Shown here piece by piece: positions 1 to 12,400 of a stretch of 64,000 bases of DNA (its first letter is position 1; each line of letters starts with the position of its first letter). The stretch is from the NCBI GenBank assembly GCA_028564675.1, contig JAOVVO010000025.1, forward strand, positions 124,001 through 188,000. Direction: 5' to 3'. The position numbers and the translations under genes were made by a program. A model generated the notes under the pieces. The model had not been told where the DNA came from, made no database searches, and saw only the letters and a list, made by a program, of their open reading frames with translations. The stretch comes from Onchocerca lupi (taxonomy: Eukaryota; Nematoda; Chromadorea; Rhabditida; Onchocercidae).

Positions 1-2071
1 TTTCAATAATGGCAACTTTGTAAAGCAGATTAGAAAATTCTAGGAAATCCCAAATGTATTCAATGAAGAAGAAAATAAATTTCTTTCAGGATTAAAAGAA
101 ATCTTGCAGTGATGAGAATAATCTTCGGATCTATTGCTTAAAAACAAAAAGTTTTAATCCGTTTTTCCCAAAATTTTGAAAACTGATAAATAAAAGATTT
201 AATTTTGAGCAAAATATCAGCGACTCTCACAAATATTTACTTTTTGATTTAGTTTATTCAGCTACAGTAAAATATTTGTTGAATTTGAATAAAATCATTA
301 ATTCTAAGAATAGAATTTATAAATAGTGTGAAACTTGTGGGGAATCAAAAATAACTTTGATATGTGGCTGTCTAGCAGAATGGTTTCGATTTCGATGCTT
401 CCCGATAGCATTTCAACTTTTGTATTTTCTTTTGATTATGATGTGTTTCAAAAATGTCTTAAAAATGGAATTTGGGCTTCCATAATCTAAAATTTTGCGA
501 AATTATTTCAACTAAAAATTCGAAATTTCACCAATTTTTGAATTGAAAATTTGTGATACACGTGATACTGATAATGTTATATTGAATTCGACAATCGACA
601 ATTATCGAAACTCATGCTGTTGATGAAACTAGAAAAAGAGATCTATTTTCACGAAATTTTGCAAGATTCGAACCATGATAATTTCATTGAATTCGTGGTT
701 TTCCATACTTCGCTTTGCTAATTACCATTACTAATTACCAGTTCTCTCTTATCGCAATTCATCTTCTGGCTCATTTAAATATTGAACCTATTTGAATCGA
801 AATCATTGCAACTTAATATCAAAAGTTCTGCAGAGTGAATATCAATCCGACTCATTATTTCAGATAATTATCTTTAAAAAAGATTAATTTCTGCCCAATA
901 ACTTATTTTGATATTCGTTCTTCTGGTTGAAAACTACTAATGTTTGACCTTACATTCTAAAAAATATCAAAATTGTTAGATAGTCTAAATGAGCCAATCA
1001 TTTTATAGAATGATCGCCGTTAAAATGGAAAATCATTTATAAATCAAAAGTGAAGTCAGCAAAAGTACCACATATATTATAACTTTTATATCAAAGATTT
1101 GTTCAATCATCAGCAAATCATTTTTCTTTGATTAGGAATTAATTCTTGGTTCAATCGAAATTCTTTAGCAATATCGTTATCATACTCATGTTGGCTCCAC
1201 TAACCCATTATTATCCTCTAATCTGTTAAATTGAGCTTTTTTTCTTGTCAATGCATTGCTTTCATTGTGTTCACGGAACATTATCACCACCAACGCTATA
1301 TTTTCAAACAATGCAAAACTGAATGAAAGGAAGGCATACAATATGAAATCTGCAATATTTCAAATCTTAGCAAACACTACTAAGTTTACAGCGAACAACC
1401 CGAAAAACATAAAAAATTGCCTGGATAGAATGTCTTTAAGAATAATACCATCTCTCCTCTCAATTCTCTGGATACTACTGACAAACATGATTCGATGGTA
1501 ATCCGTAAGATAAAACTATTGACAATGCTTATACAAAAAATGCAGTAGTACTGTACCCGAAAATATGAAAACTTGGTTGAAAAGTATTTCTATATGATTT
1601 TAAGAAGGTAGATAGTGTATGGTTCAGTAGAACTCGTATATTTGCTCAAAAAGATTATAATCCCAAACACTGGATATTTCCAGAGAGGAGAGATTTTAGC
1701 AAAAAATTTTCTAAATCTCATAAGAATATTTTTTTATTTTTTTTTTTTTTGGTTCAAAATTATTCCACATTATTCTAAACCAACGATCCAATTATGATAT
1801 AATTACTAACATTCATCTTTCATCTAAACTGCGTTGTATTGAAAAGATAAAATTTGAAGTATCTCGAATTCATTACTATCATTTGATTATCCATTAAAAA
1901 TTTTTTAAATTTTAAATATTTTGTATCTTAAATAATCCAAGTGACATGCCCTGAAATTTTTTGAAAATTTAAGATTTCGAGATACATTGTCAAAAAGATG
2001 TAATACACGACTATGATGTGGTGGTATTTCTACATATCTATTTCACACTTTTGGTTAACTAGAAACCATGA
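1..2071. other. gene-poor flank downstream of trehalase
   Basis: A+T-rich sequence with many stops in all frames. Apart from the possible membrane-protein remnant at 1186-1515 I see no exon, RNA gene or mobile element. A T-rich run lies near 1730-1750. The 3' UTR of the minus-strand trehalase must fall in the upper part, but no strong AATAAA (TTTATT on the plus strand) stands out immediately below 2072. Confidence 0.5.
1186..1515 (-). pseudogene. possible multi-pass membrane protein remnant
   Basis: On the minus strand a reading frame of 110 codons runs from an acceptor-like CAATAG (exon would begin at 1515) to TGA at 1188-1186, broken once by TGA at 1362-1360. The translation has two clear hydrophobic segments (RQFFMFFGLFAVNLVVFAK and, after the stop, DFILYAFLSFSFALF continuing into ENIALVVIMF) separated and followed by charged, receptor-tail-like sequence (MFREHNESNALTRKKAQF). 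Base composition is less A+T-rich than the flanks. It looks like the last two membrane spans and the tail of a polytopic protein, but I do not recognise the family. Weak open stretches continue upstream to about 1730 on the same strand. It lies just beyond the 3' end of trehalase. It could be a chance frame; confidence is low. Confidence 0.3.
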
Positions 2072-5000
2072 TTAGTTGGTGAAGGTACCATTATGAATGT
2101 CACTGGATGTAACACCATCAGGAATTTGCTGGTGATCCTGGCAGCAAACATATACTTCATCTGGTGTCAGAGGTGTATCATTATCCGACTTGAAGTTCAA
2201 ATCAGGTCCATATGTAAGAAGCAAATCTAAGATAACACCATTAGTCCATCCAAATCCTTCTTGTACTTCGTATTCGCCACCACCTCCAGCTGTATTGTAG
2301 TTTTGTGATGCAACATTATACTGAAAATTCAAGGAGTTCCAATTATTCTCACATACCTAATTAGTTCGATTTACATCTAGAATTCAGATTCAATCACAAA
2401 TTTCCAAAATGCTAACCTTTTCAAACATTCGTCCACCTGAAACACGCCACATGCCATAATTTCGTTTGATCCATTTCTCGGCAATATGGCGAGCAAGTTC
2501 ATGTTGACCACTGGCACGCAAACCCTGTATAACAACCCAAGTTGTTGGTGCCCAAGCGTTCGGAAAATCCCATTGCTGACCGGATGCTATCAGTGAACTT
2601 GGTAAACCCCCTGGGAATGCCAAAACACCCATACTCGTCATGTATGATACTATTTTTTGTGGATCGAAACCTAAAAATGAAGTAAATAAAATACTTACAA
2701 AATTCAAGCATACTTCTTTTGTTTTATCCTAAAATTTTTCAATTTTTACAACGGTTAATTTGAACAAGATAAATTCCAGAATTCCGCTCTCTTGTCTTGC
2801 ACATTTTCTGCTGATATGAAAATTTGAAATCGACTTTTTTTGAATAAATTAAATGAATCAAATGATCTCACCATCGTGCGTACATCCAGTGAACAATGGA
2901 AAGAAGTTGGTATCCATATAGAGATTAACATGACAACCATGAATAATGTCATAATCGAACCAGCAACCATATTCCTCATTCCAGAATACCTGATGGATTG
3001 CCTGTTTCATATTTTTGAACTGTTCTCGACAATGCTCAGCACTTGACATATCGTCAATTACTTCATACAAATTAGCCATTAAACGGAAATTTCCGCAAAT
3101 GATTGCATTCAAATCGATCGGTAAGATAGAGCTAGTCCTGGAAATGCATCCCAAAATGAGCATGTTTCATAACTTCATAAACTTAATTATCGCGCTAATT
3201 GAACATTCATCAAGTTCATTCATAAAGCAATTTTTTGTTACAATCTTGCAATGAGCTTTTTTTGTTGTAATCAGATAAATGTGAATCGATTAACGCATTT
3301 ATGCAAAGCCATTTTAATATAGTAAATTTAAAGCGAATAAATTGAAATAGTTGAAAGTAATATACCGCGTAGAACCCATTTTACCAGCCACAGGTCCATC
3401 TTGAGAAAACCAACGTGAGCTGAAATCTCGTCCACTTTCAGCTGCAGCTGCTATGTCACCCCATAAACGTTGCTTTTCTAGTACATCCTCGATATGATGA
3501 GCACTTTCAACGTCTTCACGGTAACTTTCCGGACGTGGACCAACGGCTACAACATGGTAGCGATAGAGCAATGATGTCACACCAGGCAGCTGAATTGATC
3601 TGAAATTTCGAGAAGGAACATTTTATACTAATCAAAATTCACACCCTTTCTTTAGAACAAACCCAACTTCGACTATATAAATTACATAAATTTTTTTGCT
3701 ATCGAATTCAACACTTACTTATGTGTTTGGAAGAACTCGAATTCTCTTTCAAACCAACGAGCGCCAGTCAAGACGAATTCCTTATCACCTGTTGCTTCGT
3801 AATATGCGGAGAGACACCAAGTGAGTAATGGAGGTTGAGATCGATTGAGATAATATACGCGATTTCCGTTGGGAACATAGCCAAATCTGGAAATTTAATA
3901 TAATAATTAACTTTAAACTCATATATGTTTAAAAAGAATTTGAATTCAAAACTTAGATCTCGATGTCGAAATTATCTACGATGCTTTCTATGATCTAAGC
4001 ATATCAAAACATAAAAATTACCTTTCTATGAGACTCCCCATATTTTCAATCATTCCACGTACGGTGTCATGCATGCCTGAAGCCAAAAGACCCTTGATGG
4101 TAAAGAAGCTATCCCAATAGTACATTTCCCGAAAACGTCCACCAGGCACCACGAATGGTTTCGGTAGCGGAATCAATGAGAATTTTTCCGGATCAGCAAT
4201 GACACGATCCGAAACCTGAAATTATAAATAATTAAGGAAAAGAAGCTGGTAAATCAGAAAAAAACCAAAAACAATCAAGAAGTTACCTACAACCCTCTTA
4301 TGACAACAGTATCAACAGTTGCGATGCTTTTTGACGAAATATTTTTTTGCAAATTTTTTGGCACGAAATTTCGACATACAGTTCCCCGTTCGCAATATAT
4401 GCATCCTTTAGTCAAAAAAATCTTAAGTCAGCATTGCTTAGCTCAGTTATGCAATTGAATTTAAAAATTTGAGTATAGTTTAAGATTAAATTATTCATTA
4501 GTAATAGTATTAGAGAAAAATATATTCGAAGAATCCTTAAAATTATTGAAATTATTTTAAAATTAAGAGAAAGAGAAATGCGGAAAAGAGAACAACCCTA
4601 ATTGCAAAAACATGTTTCCTATAATAAACTAGTTATCTAGCATCAAGGTTTCATAAATTAATGCAAACGAGAATTAAATGAAAAGAAAAAGCAAACCTTG
4701 AGCAATATCTGCGTAGCGAGAAGCTGAAGAATAAGTATTGGATTTAGATGAAACCTTGATGCATGCCCTACTAAACTACAAAACTACGATAAACCTAAAT
4801 TCTAGTTGCCTAAGCGATTCCTAAGATTCTTTAGTGTTCGTTGAATGACAGTGACGACGCATTCCATTGTTTCTTGTTGATGATGCAGGATTCCGGAAAA
4901 CTCCGGAATGTAGTGATCGCCTGTTGATTACAAACAGTAATTGTTTGTATAAATACATATATATGTTCTATTGTTGATATTGTTGTTGGTACCATTTAGA

Positions 5001-8000
5001 AGAGCGATTCAAAACGTTTCCGGTATACATATCGGGCTTCTGAATGATGTAGATGATGATGGCAGCAGGAATTCCTAAAATATTTCAAGGAGTCCAGGGA
5101 GAGTTTTATCAAATTTCAATTGTAAACCTTGTGTGCGGCAATACGGGATTCCTACTTGAAAAATAAAAAAAAAATAAAAAAATAAAAAAAAAAAGAAAAG
5201 AAAAAGAAACAAAAATAAATTCTAATTCGTTTCTGAATGAAACATTTTCATGAAGATTTTGGCTACAATTCTTATTTCTTTAGACTTCCGATATATCTAA
5301 AAAAATCATCATTCACTTCATGAAAAAATAATACTCAGAAACAATTCGGTGATGCCTTTCCGAAACTATCCAAAGTTTCTAGAATTTTTCTCTGAAAGTT
5401 CCAAAGAATTCCCACAAAGAACCATCCTAATTGAAAAAGTAAAAAGACACTGATATTTTCAAAGGGCAAAAAAAAAAAAAAAAAAATGGAAGAAACTTGG
5501 CAGATGCGATAATTTGGAAATTAAGCATAGTACGAATAAATTTCTCAAATTCAGATGCAAAACAAAATCGGAATTTAATATACCGATAATTAATGAATGA
5601 AGGCAGTAAGCACGAATGATATTTCGAAATACTGACTTCAAAATTTATGAAACAATCACTACTAATAACCTACCCGTATTATTTGAAGTTCAGAAAAGCA
5701 TCACGTCTAGTTTGAATGAATCAAAAACAAAAAAATCGAGCAGCATTACCTGAAGAAAAACTTAAATATTCCGAAGATGGGAAATTATTGGAAGGGATAA
5801 CAGGTGATACGATAAGGGGAAGAATTCTATATTCTGAAGCAAAAGATCCCAAACTGCGGTGAAATTAGCTAGAACCTTCCCGAAGAAATCCCATGAAATC
5901 AAATCTATTGAACCAAAGGGAAAAAATATCTAAAGTATACGATACCTCTCCGACTTACTCAAATCTATTCTCCAAGTTTAACTATATACATCACTAGATA
6001 AAGCTGGTCTGCTTATACCAGTACTATTTCACTAAACTTCTAACAAACTAAAGTGAGATGGAAAAGTTGTTTAGTCCATGGAATTTTAATCGAGTCCAAA
6101 TAAATTATGTTTAAATCGCTTTATTTTATTTTGTAATCAAACACCAGTGAAATAAAACGAAGACCAGCTTTTTTATGCACACGTTTCGATGCGGCAGACA
6201 TTTTTTGAAGTTCGTTCAATTCCAGCTTCTTTATTTTGACAAGAAAAATTTTTCGTAACCACTTAATTAGTAAGTCGGAAAAGAGGTATTAAATTTATGT
6301 TCCATCTTAAATGTACATTTTAATGGCCGTAATTTTTTCTTTTTCTGTAATAGGTAATTAATATTAATGATGTTCAGTGGTAAGTTGGAGAAACATTATG
6401 TTTTGTCATTAAAAAAAAACTTTTTCTAAATTTAATAGAAAAAAATATCCATTTTGCAAGGGAAGACCCGGTAACACTGACAATTATCGAAGGAATTAGG
6501 AAGAAATTAGGAAGCATTGAAAACCAAGCCTGAGTAAACCTTCATTTTTAAATTTTAGCATGGAATAATTGATCGGAAGCTTCCAAGAGACGAAGATTTA
6601 AATGCAATAATATATTACTTTTAACCCTCCTTAGCTTCAGTTTTTTTAATGACATTGCAAAAATTTAATTGGAAGCTTCCAAGCAATGCTAACATTAAAT
6701 GCAAAAGTCAGATTTCGAAATAAATGACTGAAAATCTAACTTTCACATCTTTTTTATGTTCGGAAATTTCATCCGACACTTACCTCCTGTGAAATTCGAA
6801 AACAACAACAAAAAAAAAAAAAGATACTTACCTTACGGCATAGTGCAGGCCATTTTCGATGAAGCTCCTTAGCCCATTGACGATATGATGGAGAATTAAT
6901 GGATTCAAATTTGCCATATTCCGGATCGAAATCACTTGGTTCACAGTTGTCCAATTCGCCACCTGGTTCATCAAAATGATTTTCAACGAAGCGTCGCAGC
7001 GAATTCTCATCGATTTGACCAGATGCAATTAATTCTTGCCAATCTTGCAATGTTGCTTCTGCAAAACAACTTGCAATTTCGACGAAAAGAAAGCTAGAAA
7101 TAACTAAACTATTATAAAATTTCGATTAATTATTTGAAAAAAAAAAGTGCCAGTTGGTAATATTTTTGAAAAGAAGAAGATCCAATAAAAAAAAGAAATT
7201 TAAACTTTATGTTTGATGGATTGGTAAGAGAAATGTTTAAGAAAATAATATAATTAATTATATTGATACATAGGTGCATGTGCGTGTGTATGCAGAAAAA
7301 TAATAAAAATGAATGGAATTTGATTAATCTTGAAATAATATTCATTCTTCATTTTAAGTTAATTAATAATTCCAGTACAAATTTTTGATTAATTGTGTGG
7401 AATGTTAAATATATATATATCATCCCTTGCCTTTTATCACTATGAACTGCAAATGTTGAGTGTAGCACGCAAAACGAATCGATTATGCAAAATGCAGAAT
7501 AAATCTCTGATTTGTTACACTAAAATATCAATGCTACTACTCAGACACATACACTCTTAACAATGCTTCGATAATCCAATAATCAATTGTCTGTCCTTTT
7601 CTCTTTCTTCCTTCTATCACATATTTTATCATTCCGTGATGTCATACGGTTGTATTATGGAAATTTGCATATCAAAAAAAAAAATATATCAGGATATTCT
7701 GGCGAAATACCACCCATCAATCAATGAAAAAAAACGCTATATCAAAATATCCTGGTGATAGCAATATAGTTGAGAAAAGAAAAACATGACACTTTAAATT
7801 TAAAACCTTGATTAAACAACCATATTTTTGACCTTCCCGAAATTCTATCATCACCGGATTTTATCTAATTTAGTATTATGTCATAATAAAAGGAAAAGAT
7901 CATAAAAATTGTTAAATTTAAAAGAAAAAAAAACTAACCAGCATCAATTTTGAGTGGCATGTCAACGAAATGTTTACAATCGTGAAAGATGTGTGCCTTT

Positions 8001-8266
8001 TGAACTGCTTCAAGAAGTGAACCACTACAATAGATTTGTTTCATTATTTCCGATTTGACGCTTCCTGTTGTTATCGGTATTACCGGTGCAGAAGTACCGA
8101 ATTTTCGTGATACCGGAGGAGCATCTTTCATATCACTGATGATTTGGGCTTCGGTATCAGATGATGGTGATGTTTTAGCGGTTGTTGATGTTGTTGTTGT
8201 CGTTGTTATTGATGATAGTGGTAGAACATTATTAGCATTAACCGCTAACGTATCAATGATCGTCAT
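2072..8266 (-). CDS. trehalase (alpha,alpha-trehalase, GH37), 8 exons
   Basis: Hydrolyses trehalose to two glucoses. Exons (minus): 8266-7939, 7058-6832, 4215-4022, 3886-3719, 3599-3366, 3137-2872, 2670-2417, 2320-2072; phases match at every junction and give 639 aa. Seen: trehalase signature 1 PGGRFREMYYWD (residues about 209-220), an NGNRVYYLNRSQPP segment, GPRPESYRED (about 326-335), AESGRDFSSRW (about 359-369, with the expected catalytic acid Asp at about 364), signature 2 QWDFPNAWAP (about 505-514) and GGGGEYEVQEGFGWTNG (about 569-585). Arginines of the first three segments match those known to be essential in insect trehalases. Odd: the usual Trp before the catalytic Asp is Arg. The first exon encodes a Thr/Ser-rich low-complexity stretch (TTTTTTSTTAKTSPSSD) and no signal peptide. 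The frame stays open upstream to about 8405 without another ATG, so an extra 5' exon is possible. Intron 2 is unusually long (2.6 kb). Confidence 0.95.
4640..4762. repeat. 15-bp perfect inverted repeat in trehalase intron 2
   Basis: Arms GCATCAAGGTTTCAT (4640-4654) and ATGAAACCTTGATGC (4748-4762) are exact reverse complements, about 93 bp apart, inside the 2.6-kb intron. The rest of this intron (4216-6831) shows A-rich runs near 5165-5215 and 5468-5486 and no coding sequence. Confidence 0.6.
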
Positions 8267-8650
8267 TGTTGATGGAATTGGGACAAATACTATGCCTTCT
8301 TCAGATATTGAATAAATTCTCTTGATGAATCGATGACACCCGATATGATGGTAGAAAATATTACCCGGGTTAATAAACGGAATAATTGTTAAACCGTTTT
8401 ATTTTTAAATCGGGAATTATAAATACCCGATTTTAAATAGCAAAAATGATAATAGAAGACGAAAGTTTATATCAGTACGAAAAAAATCGTAACAGATTTC
8501 AGAAAGTAAGTAGACTTTTTAGATCAACTTGACTAACTTCTTGTCCCTTTTTTGGTAAGCCCAAAACAATCTTGGCCCTAAAGGCCTTTTGAAATGCTGC
8601 TATCTGCAACGACAGCGAGTCACTGGATGTCGACTACTATTTGTTGAAGG

Positions 8651-8726
8651 AATATGAGCCAAATTTCATGGTTCGTGTCATTTTATATCGATTTCCAAAG
8701 CTTTCGTGCTCCGCCTCACTCCGCCC
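8651..8726 (-). promoter_or_regulatory. candidate trehalase core promoter (GC boxes + TATA)
   Basis: Read on the minus strand: two GC-box-like elements, GGGCGG (8726-8721) and AGGCGG (8716-8711), then TATAAAA (8687-8681) about 25 bp further on, placing a start site near 8650-8657, some 390 bp before the trehalase ATG. The stretch 8560-8780 is clearly less A+T-rich than its surroundings. Spacing is that of a textbook RNA polymerase II core promoter; transcription itself is inferred. Confidence 0.35.
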
Positions 8727-8879
8727 TATCATTCGAACCAATGACATAAATACTGCTACTATCGCTTGCCACGCCTCTTTACTAAATGAAAAAATTTCGA
8801 AATTAAAAATTGATTTATATTTTAAAAAAAGAAATTTCAACATATTATAATATATTATACCATTAAAACATTTATTTCA

Positions 8880-9480
8880 ATTTTCCTTTTTTTTTTTTTA
8901 TTCCAATCCTTTATCCTCTTTTTTCTTTTTTTTCTTTTCAATCTTTAGATAATTCTTTTTTTTTGCTTTTTTTTTCTTTTCCTTTCTTCCTTCCTCTTTC
9001 TCTTTTTTATTTGTCCTTTTGTTTTTTCGTTTTGCTTTTTTTTTTTTTTTAGCATTTGTGGCTATTTGTTTTTTTTTTTTTAAATCTTTAGATATTTCTG
9101 CATTTTTTGCGCTTTTTCCCTTTTTTTCTTCAATCGTTGAGTATTTGCAACTTTCCCTCCTTTTTGCTTGTAAATTCCTGCAAAAAGCATTTTTTTCGCT
9201 TTTTTTTTCAGTTTTTGCCTTTTTTCTTTCTTTTTCTTATCAATCTTCAGGTATTTGCATTTTTTACGTTCCTTCCTTCTTTTTTTTCTTTTTAAGTATT
9301 TGCATTTTTCTGCTTCCTTTTTTTCAAATATTTACACCCCGCTTTTTTTTTCTTTTCAATCTTTAGATATTAACATTTTCCTGCCTTTTCTTTTTTCTTT
9401 TTTTTTTCTTGTCAATCTTCAAATATTTGAATTATTCTGCTTTCTTTTTCCCATTTTGTTCCATCTTTCTTCTTTAAATT
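8880..9480. repeat. degenerate pyrimidine-rich minisatellite
   Basis: Long T/C tract punctuated by about eight diverged copies of a motif like CAATCTTTAGATATTTGCA followed by TTTTTCTGCC and T-runs. Clear copies begin near 8939, 9081, 9131, 9241, 9357 and 9415, with less complete ones near 9294 and 9325. Spacing is irregular (about 45-110 bp) because the T-runs vary. Long Phe-rich frames here are products of the T-runs and not genes. It lies just upstream of trehalase, where the trehalase-sense strand is polypurine. Confidence 0.75.
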
Positions 9481-12400
9481 TCATTTATATTAATTATAAT
9501 AATACATTTCCAGTGTTTGCTGAATTTCAAATAATTAATTTACAAATTTTACATTGGAACGAAAAAAGTTTCGTCTTTCTAAATTTTGCCGAAAGTTTCT
9601 GGAAAAATTTATCTGACTCTTGAATTTAAGTACATATTTCATCATATCGATTATTTCCTTTGTTTATTTCAAACTTCTTTATTTTTACTTTTCCCTTTTT
9701 TCTTTTTTTTTTTTTGGTTTATTTACGCTACTGTTCTTTTACACATTCACCATAAATCTTCATGTAGTTCAACGAAATTCATTTTCTTTTTTTTTTTTTT
9801 TGAAAAGATAAATCTTTGTGGTAATGAAAAACTAATAGGTTTCTGACCTTTTAAACAATAACAACAATTACCATCTGATCAGTAAGTATAAAATGGAAAG
9901 AATTTTCCAGCTCAAAACTTAATTGAACTTTATCTTAATATATTTTTTTTTTCTTGTTTGTTATTTCTTTCTTCGTTTTTCTTTTTTTGCCTTTATAATA
10001 ATATTGAAATTTCATTTCGTCATTTATTCCCAATGTTTTGCTCGAAAAGGATAAACATGAATATTTTTTATGTACTTTTAGAATAAACATAAGAACGAAT
10101 TAATGATAAATAATCATATTAATAACAATGACTCATCTCGTTTCATCATTTTGTAAACTAAAGATGATATTTGATTGAGGCAATAATATTAGTAATGATA
10201 ATGATGATGTTGGTAATAATAATGATGATGATGATAAAGGTATTTTATTTTGTCTTATCACTTTAGTTTCAGGCGATAACACTAACGATAATGGATAATA
10301 ATGATAACAAAATGTAATATCCGAAATGATTGAATATTGGGAACATTTGAGTAGTAATATTTCTATTTTCATCTATTCAATAGAAATGACGAAATGGATT
10401 TGAATGATTTAGAACATTCAATGAAGGACTATAAACAAATCGAAATCAATTTCATTATGACAAAGAGGAATCGTTTTGCGATTTATGGAAGAAATGATAT
10501 TTTAGAAATTGAAATTGAAATGAAAATAAGAAAGATAGAAAGAAAAGATAGAAAAGGGGATGAAAAAATAGAGAAATATATGAAAAAGAAAGAGAAGGAA
10601 GCAAGGAATAGCTAAAAGGAATCGAATTGAGCAATTTTCTTGCAACGAATCCTCTGAGAATAATAGATGCAATATTTTTTGTTTTTCTTTCCTTTTTTCG
10701 AGAAAAGAGAAAAAAAAGACGAACTAAAGAAAACTAAGATATCGACAATTTTGGGCGAGAAATCTTATTCATTGAATAAATTCGAAGAGGTCAAATATCG
10801 GACATATCAAAGCAAAATATCAGCAATCTTGTCGGGTCATCTATAGGTCAAATATTGACATATGAAAGTAAGATATCAATGATCTTGGCGAGAAAATTTT
10901 ATCCATCTGAATGGATTCTTACAAGTTAAATATTGCTGTATAAATATAAATATGACCTTATTTCTTGTTTTCGAAAATTAATCTCTGTTACACTTCGATT
11001 ATTTTTGCTATTAAAAATTTTGAAAGGACCGCTTTTTTTTTTCTATATTTTCAATGTTTAACAAAAGAATTTATTGCACATTTGCATGGGAATCTTCTTT
11101 TTTTTTTTCAAAAAGATTGGAATACGAGATATATTTTAAAATATAAGCAACTAAAAGAAGGAAAATTTTTCCCATGAAAATTTATCAATGGAAGAAATTG
11201 AGAGGAAAAGTAAAACCATATCGTCAACGTGATCAAAACGAATCAGATAGTCTTCGATGTTATCTGCTTTTTAAATTCAACTTCCAATGATTTACAAATG
11301 ATAGTAATTTTAAATTAGACGAGTATCCAATAGTATTAATGGAAATAATTTGTTTGGATAGCAAATATTTTTACCAATACTTTAGTTTGCAATTAGATTT
11401 GATCAACTCGACCAATTTAATTAAAAATAAGAATGAATGCCAAAATAAATTTTAATTTCAAACATTTTATTACCATTCAGAAATGCACGAGAGATCTTCC
11501 TTAATCATTTATTTTGATAAGAATAATTTTCAAAATATTTTGGACGGTTTTAAAAACAGAAATTGAAAAATATTTCGAGTTTTTTTTCCTTTGAGTTAAA
11601 TAGCATCTGTTATCGACTAACAATGATATGTAAATTCAAATTTTTTTTTTATTTAATTAGCAGTTACATCTCAAAATACATTTTTACTCGACATTCTTAT
11701 AGATTTTTCTCTAATTGCTGCTGTTCGGATTGTCATTTTTTTTGATTGATAGATATAAAAATAGTTGATAAGTTAGAATGAGAAAATTTTTTATAAATTT
11801 CAAATTTAAATCACTTTTTAACCCATTTTCGTGTTTATATTTATTTATTTTTTTTATTATTTTTACAGTTTCCATATATCTTTCGAAATGGTTGTTTATC
11901 ATTTTCTCAGATCATTAAACATCAATTTGAAGCAGGCATTTAATTTGTTTACTTTCTTCATACTGGGAAAATGAAAAATTTATTATCATACATCTTATTT
12001 TGTTTTTAATTAGAAAAGAAATAAATTAGAAATGCAAATAACCAACAATATGACATGTCAAACTTTTTTTTAGATATATTAATTATCTTAACGGATCGGA
12101 ATTAAAATAATGAAAAATTTATCTAGAACTTTCCCTTCTTTCATTACATATGTTTGTTTTAATTTACAACAACCAACTATTGGGATCAAAGATGGAATGT
12201 TATATTCAAAATTTCTCTTATCTGTTGTCAGTATTTGCATCATCTTATCAATGCATGCTATCTTGAAAAAATATTTATGTTATATGTTGAAATTTGATGA
12301 GCAATATTCTTACAATGGAATAATACTTACAGTGTAAAATATATACTTTTAAACAAATGGAATTTTCTCGTTTTACTAAGCAATCATTCAAATCATGAAA

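Noticed and set aside
8641..8850. 69-codon plus-strand frame upstream of trehalase
   Set aside because: No acceptor or donor logic and no recognised domain; the less A+T-rich base content is better explained by the GC-box/TATA promoter candidate on the other strand.
9019..9846. Several overlapping plus-strand frames of 60-122 codons
   Set aside because: Products are almost pure Phe/Leu/Ser from T-runs of the minisatellite; no splice sites, motifs or alternative composition.
10394..10615. 73-codon Lys/Glu-rich frame
   Set aside because: Low-complexity purine tract (GAAA/AAAG repeats).
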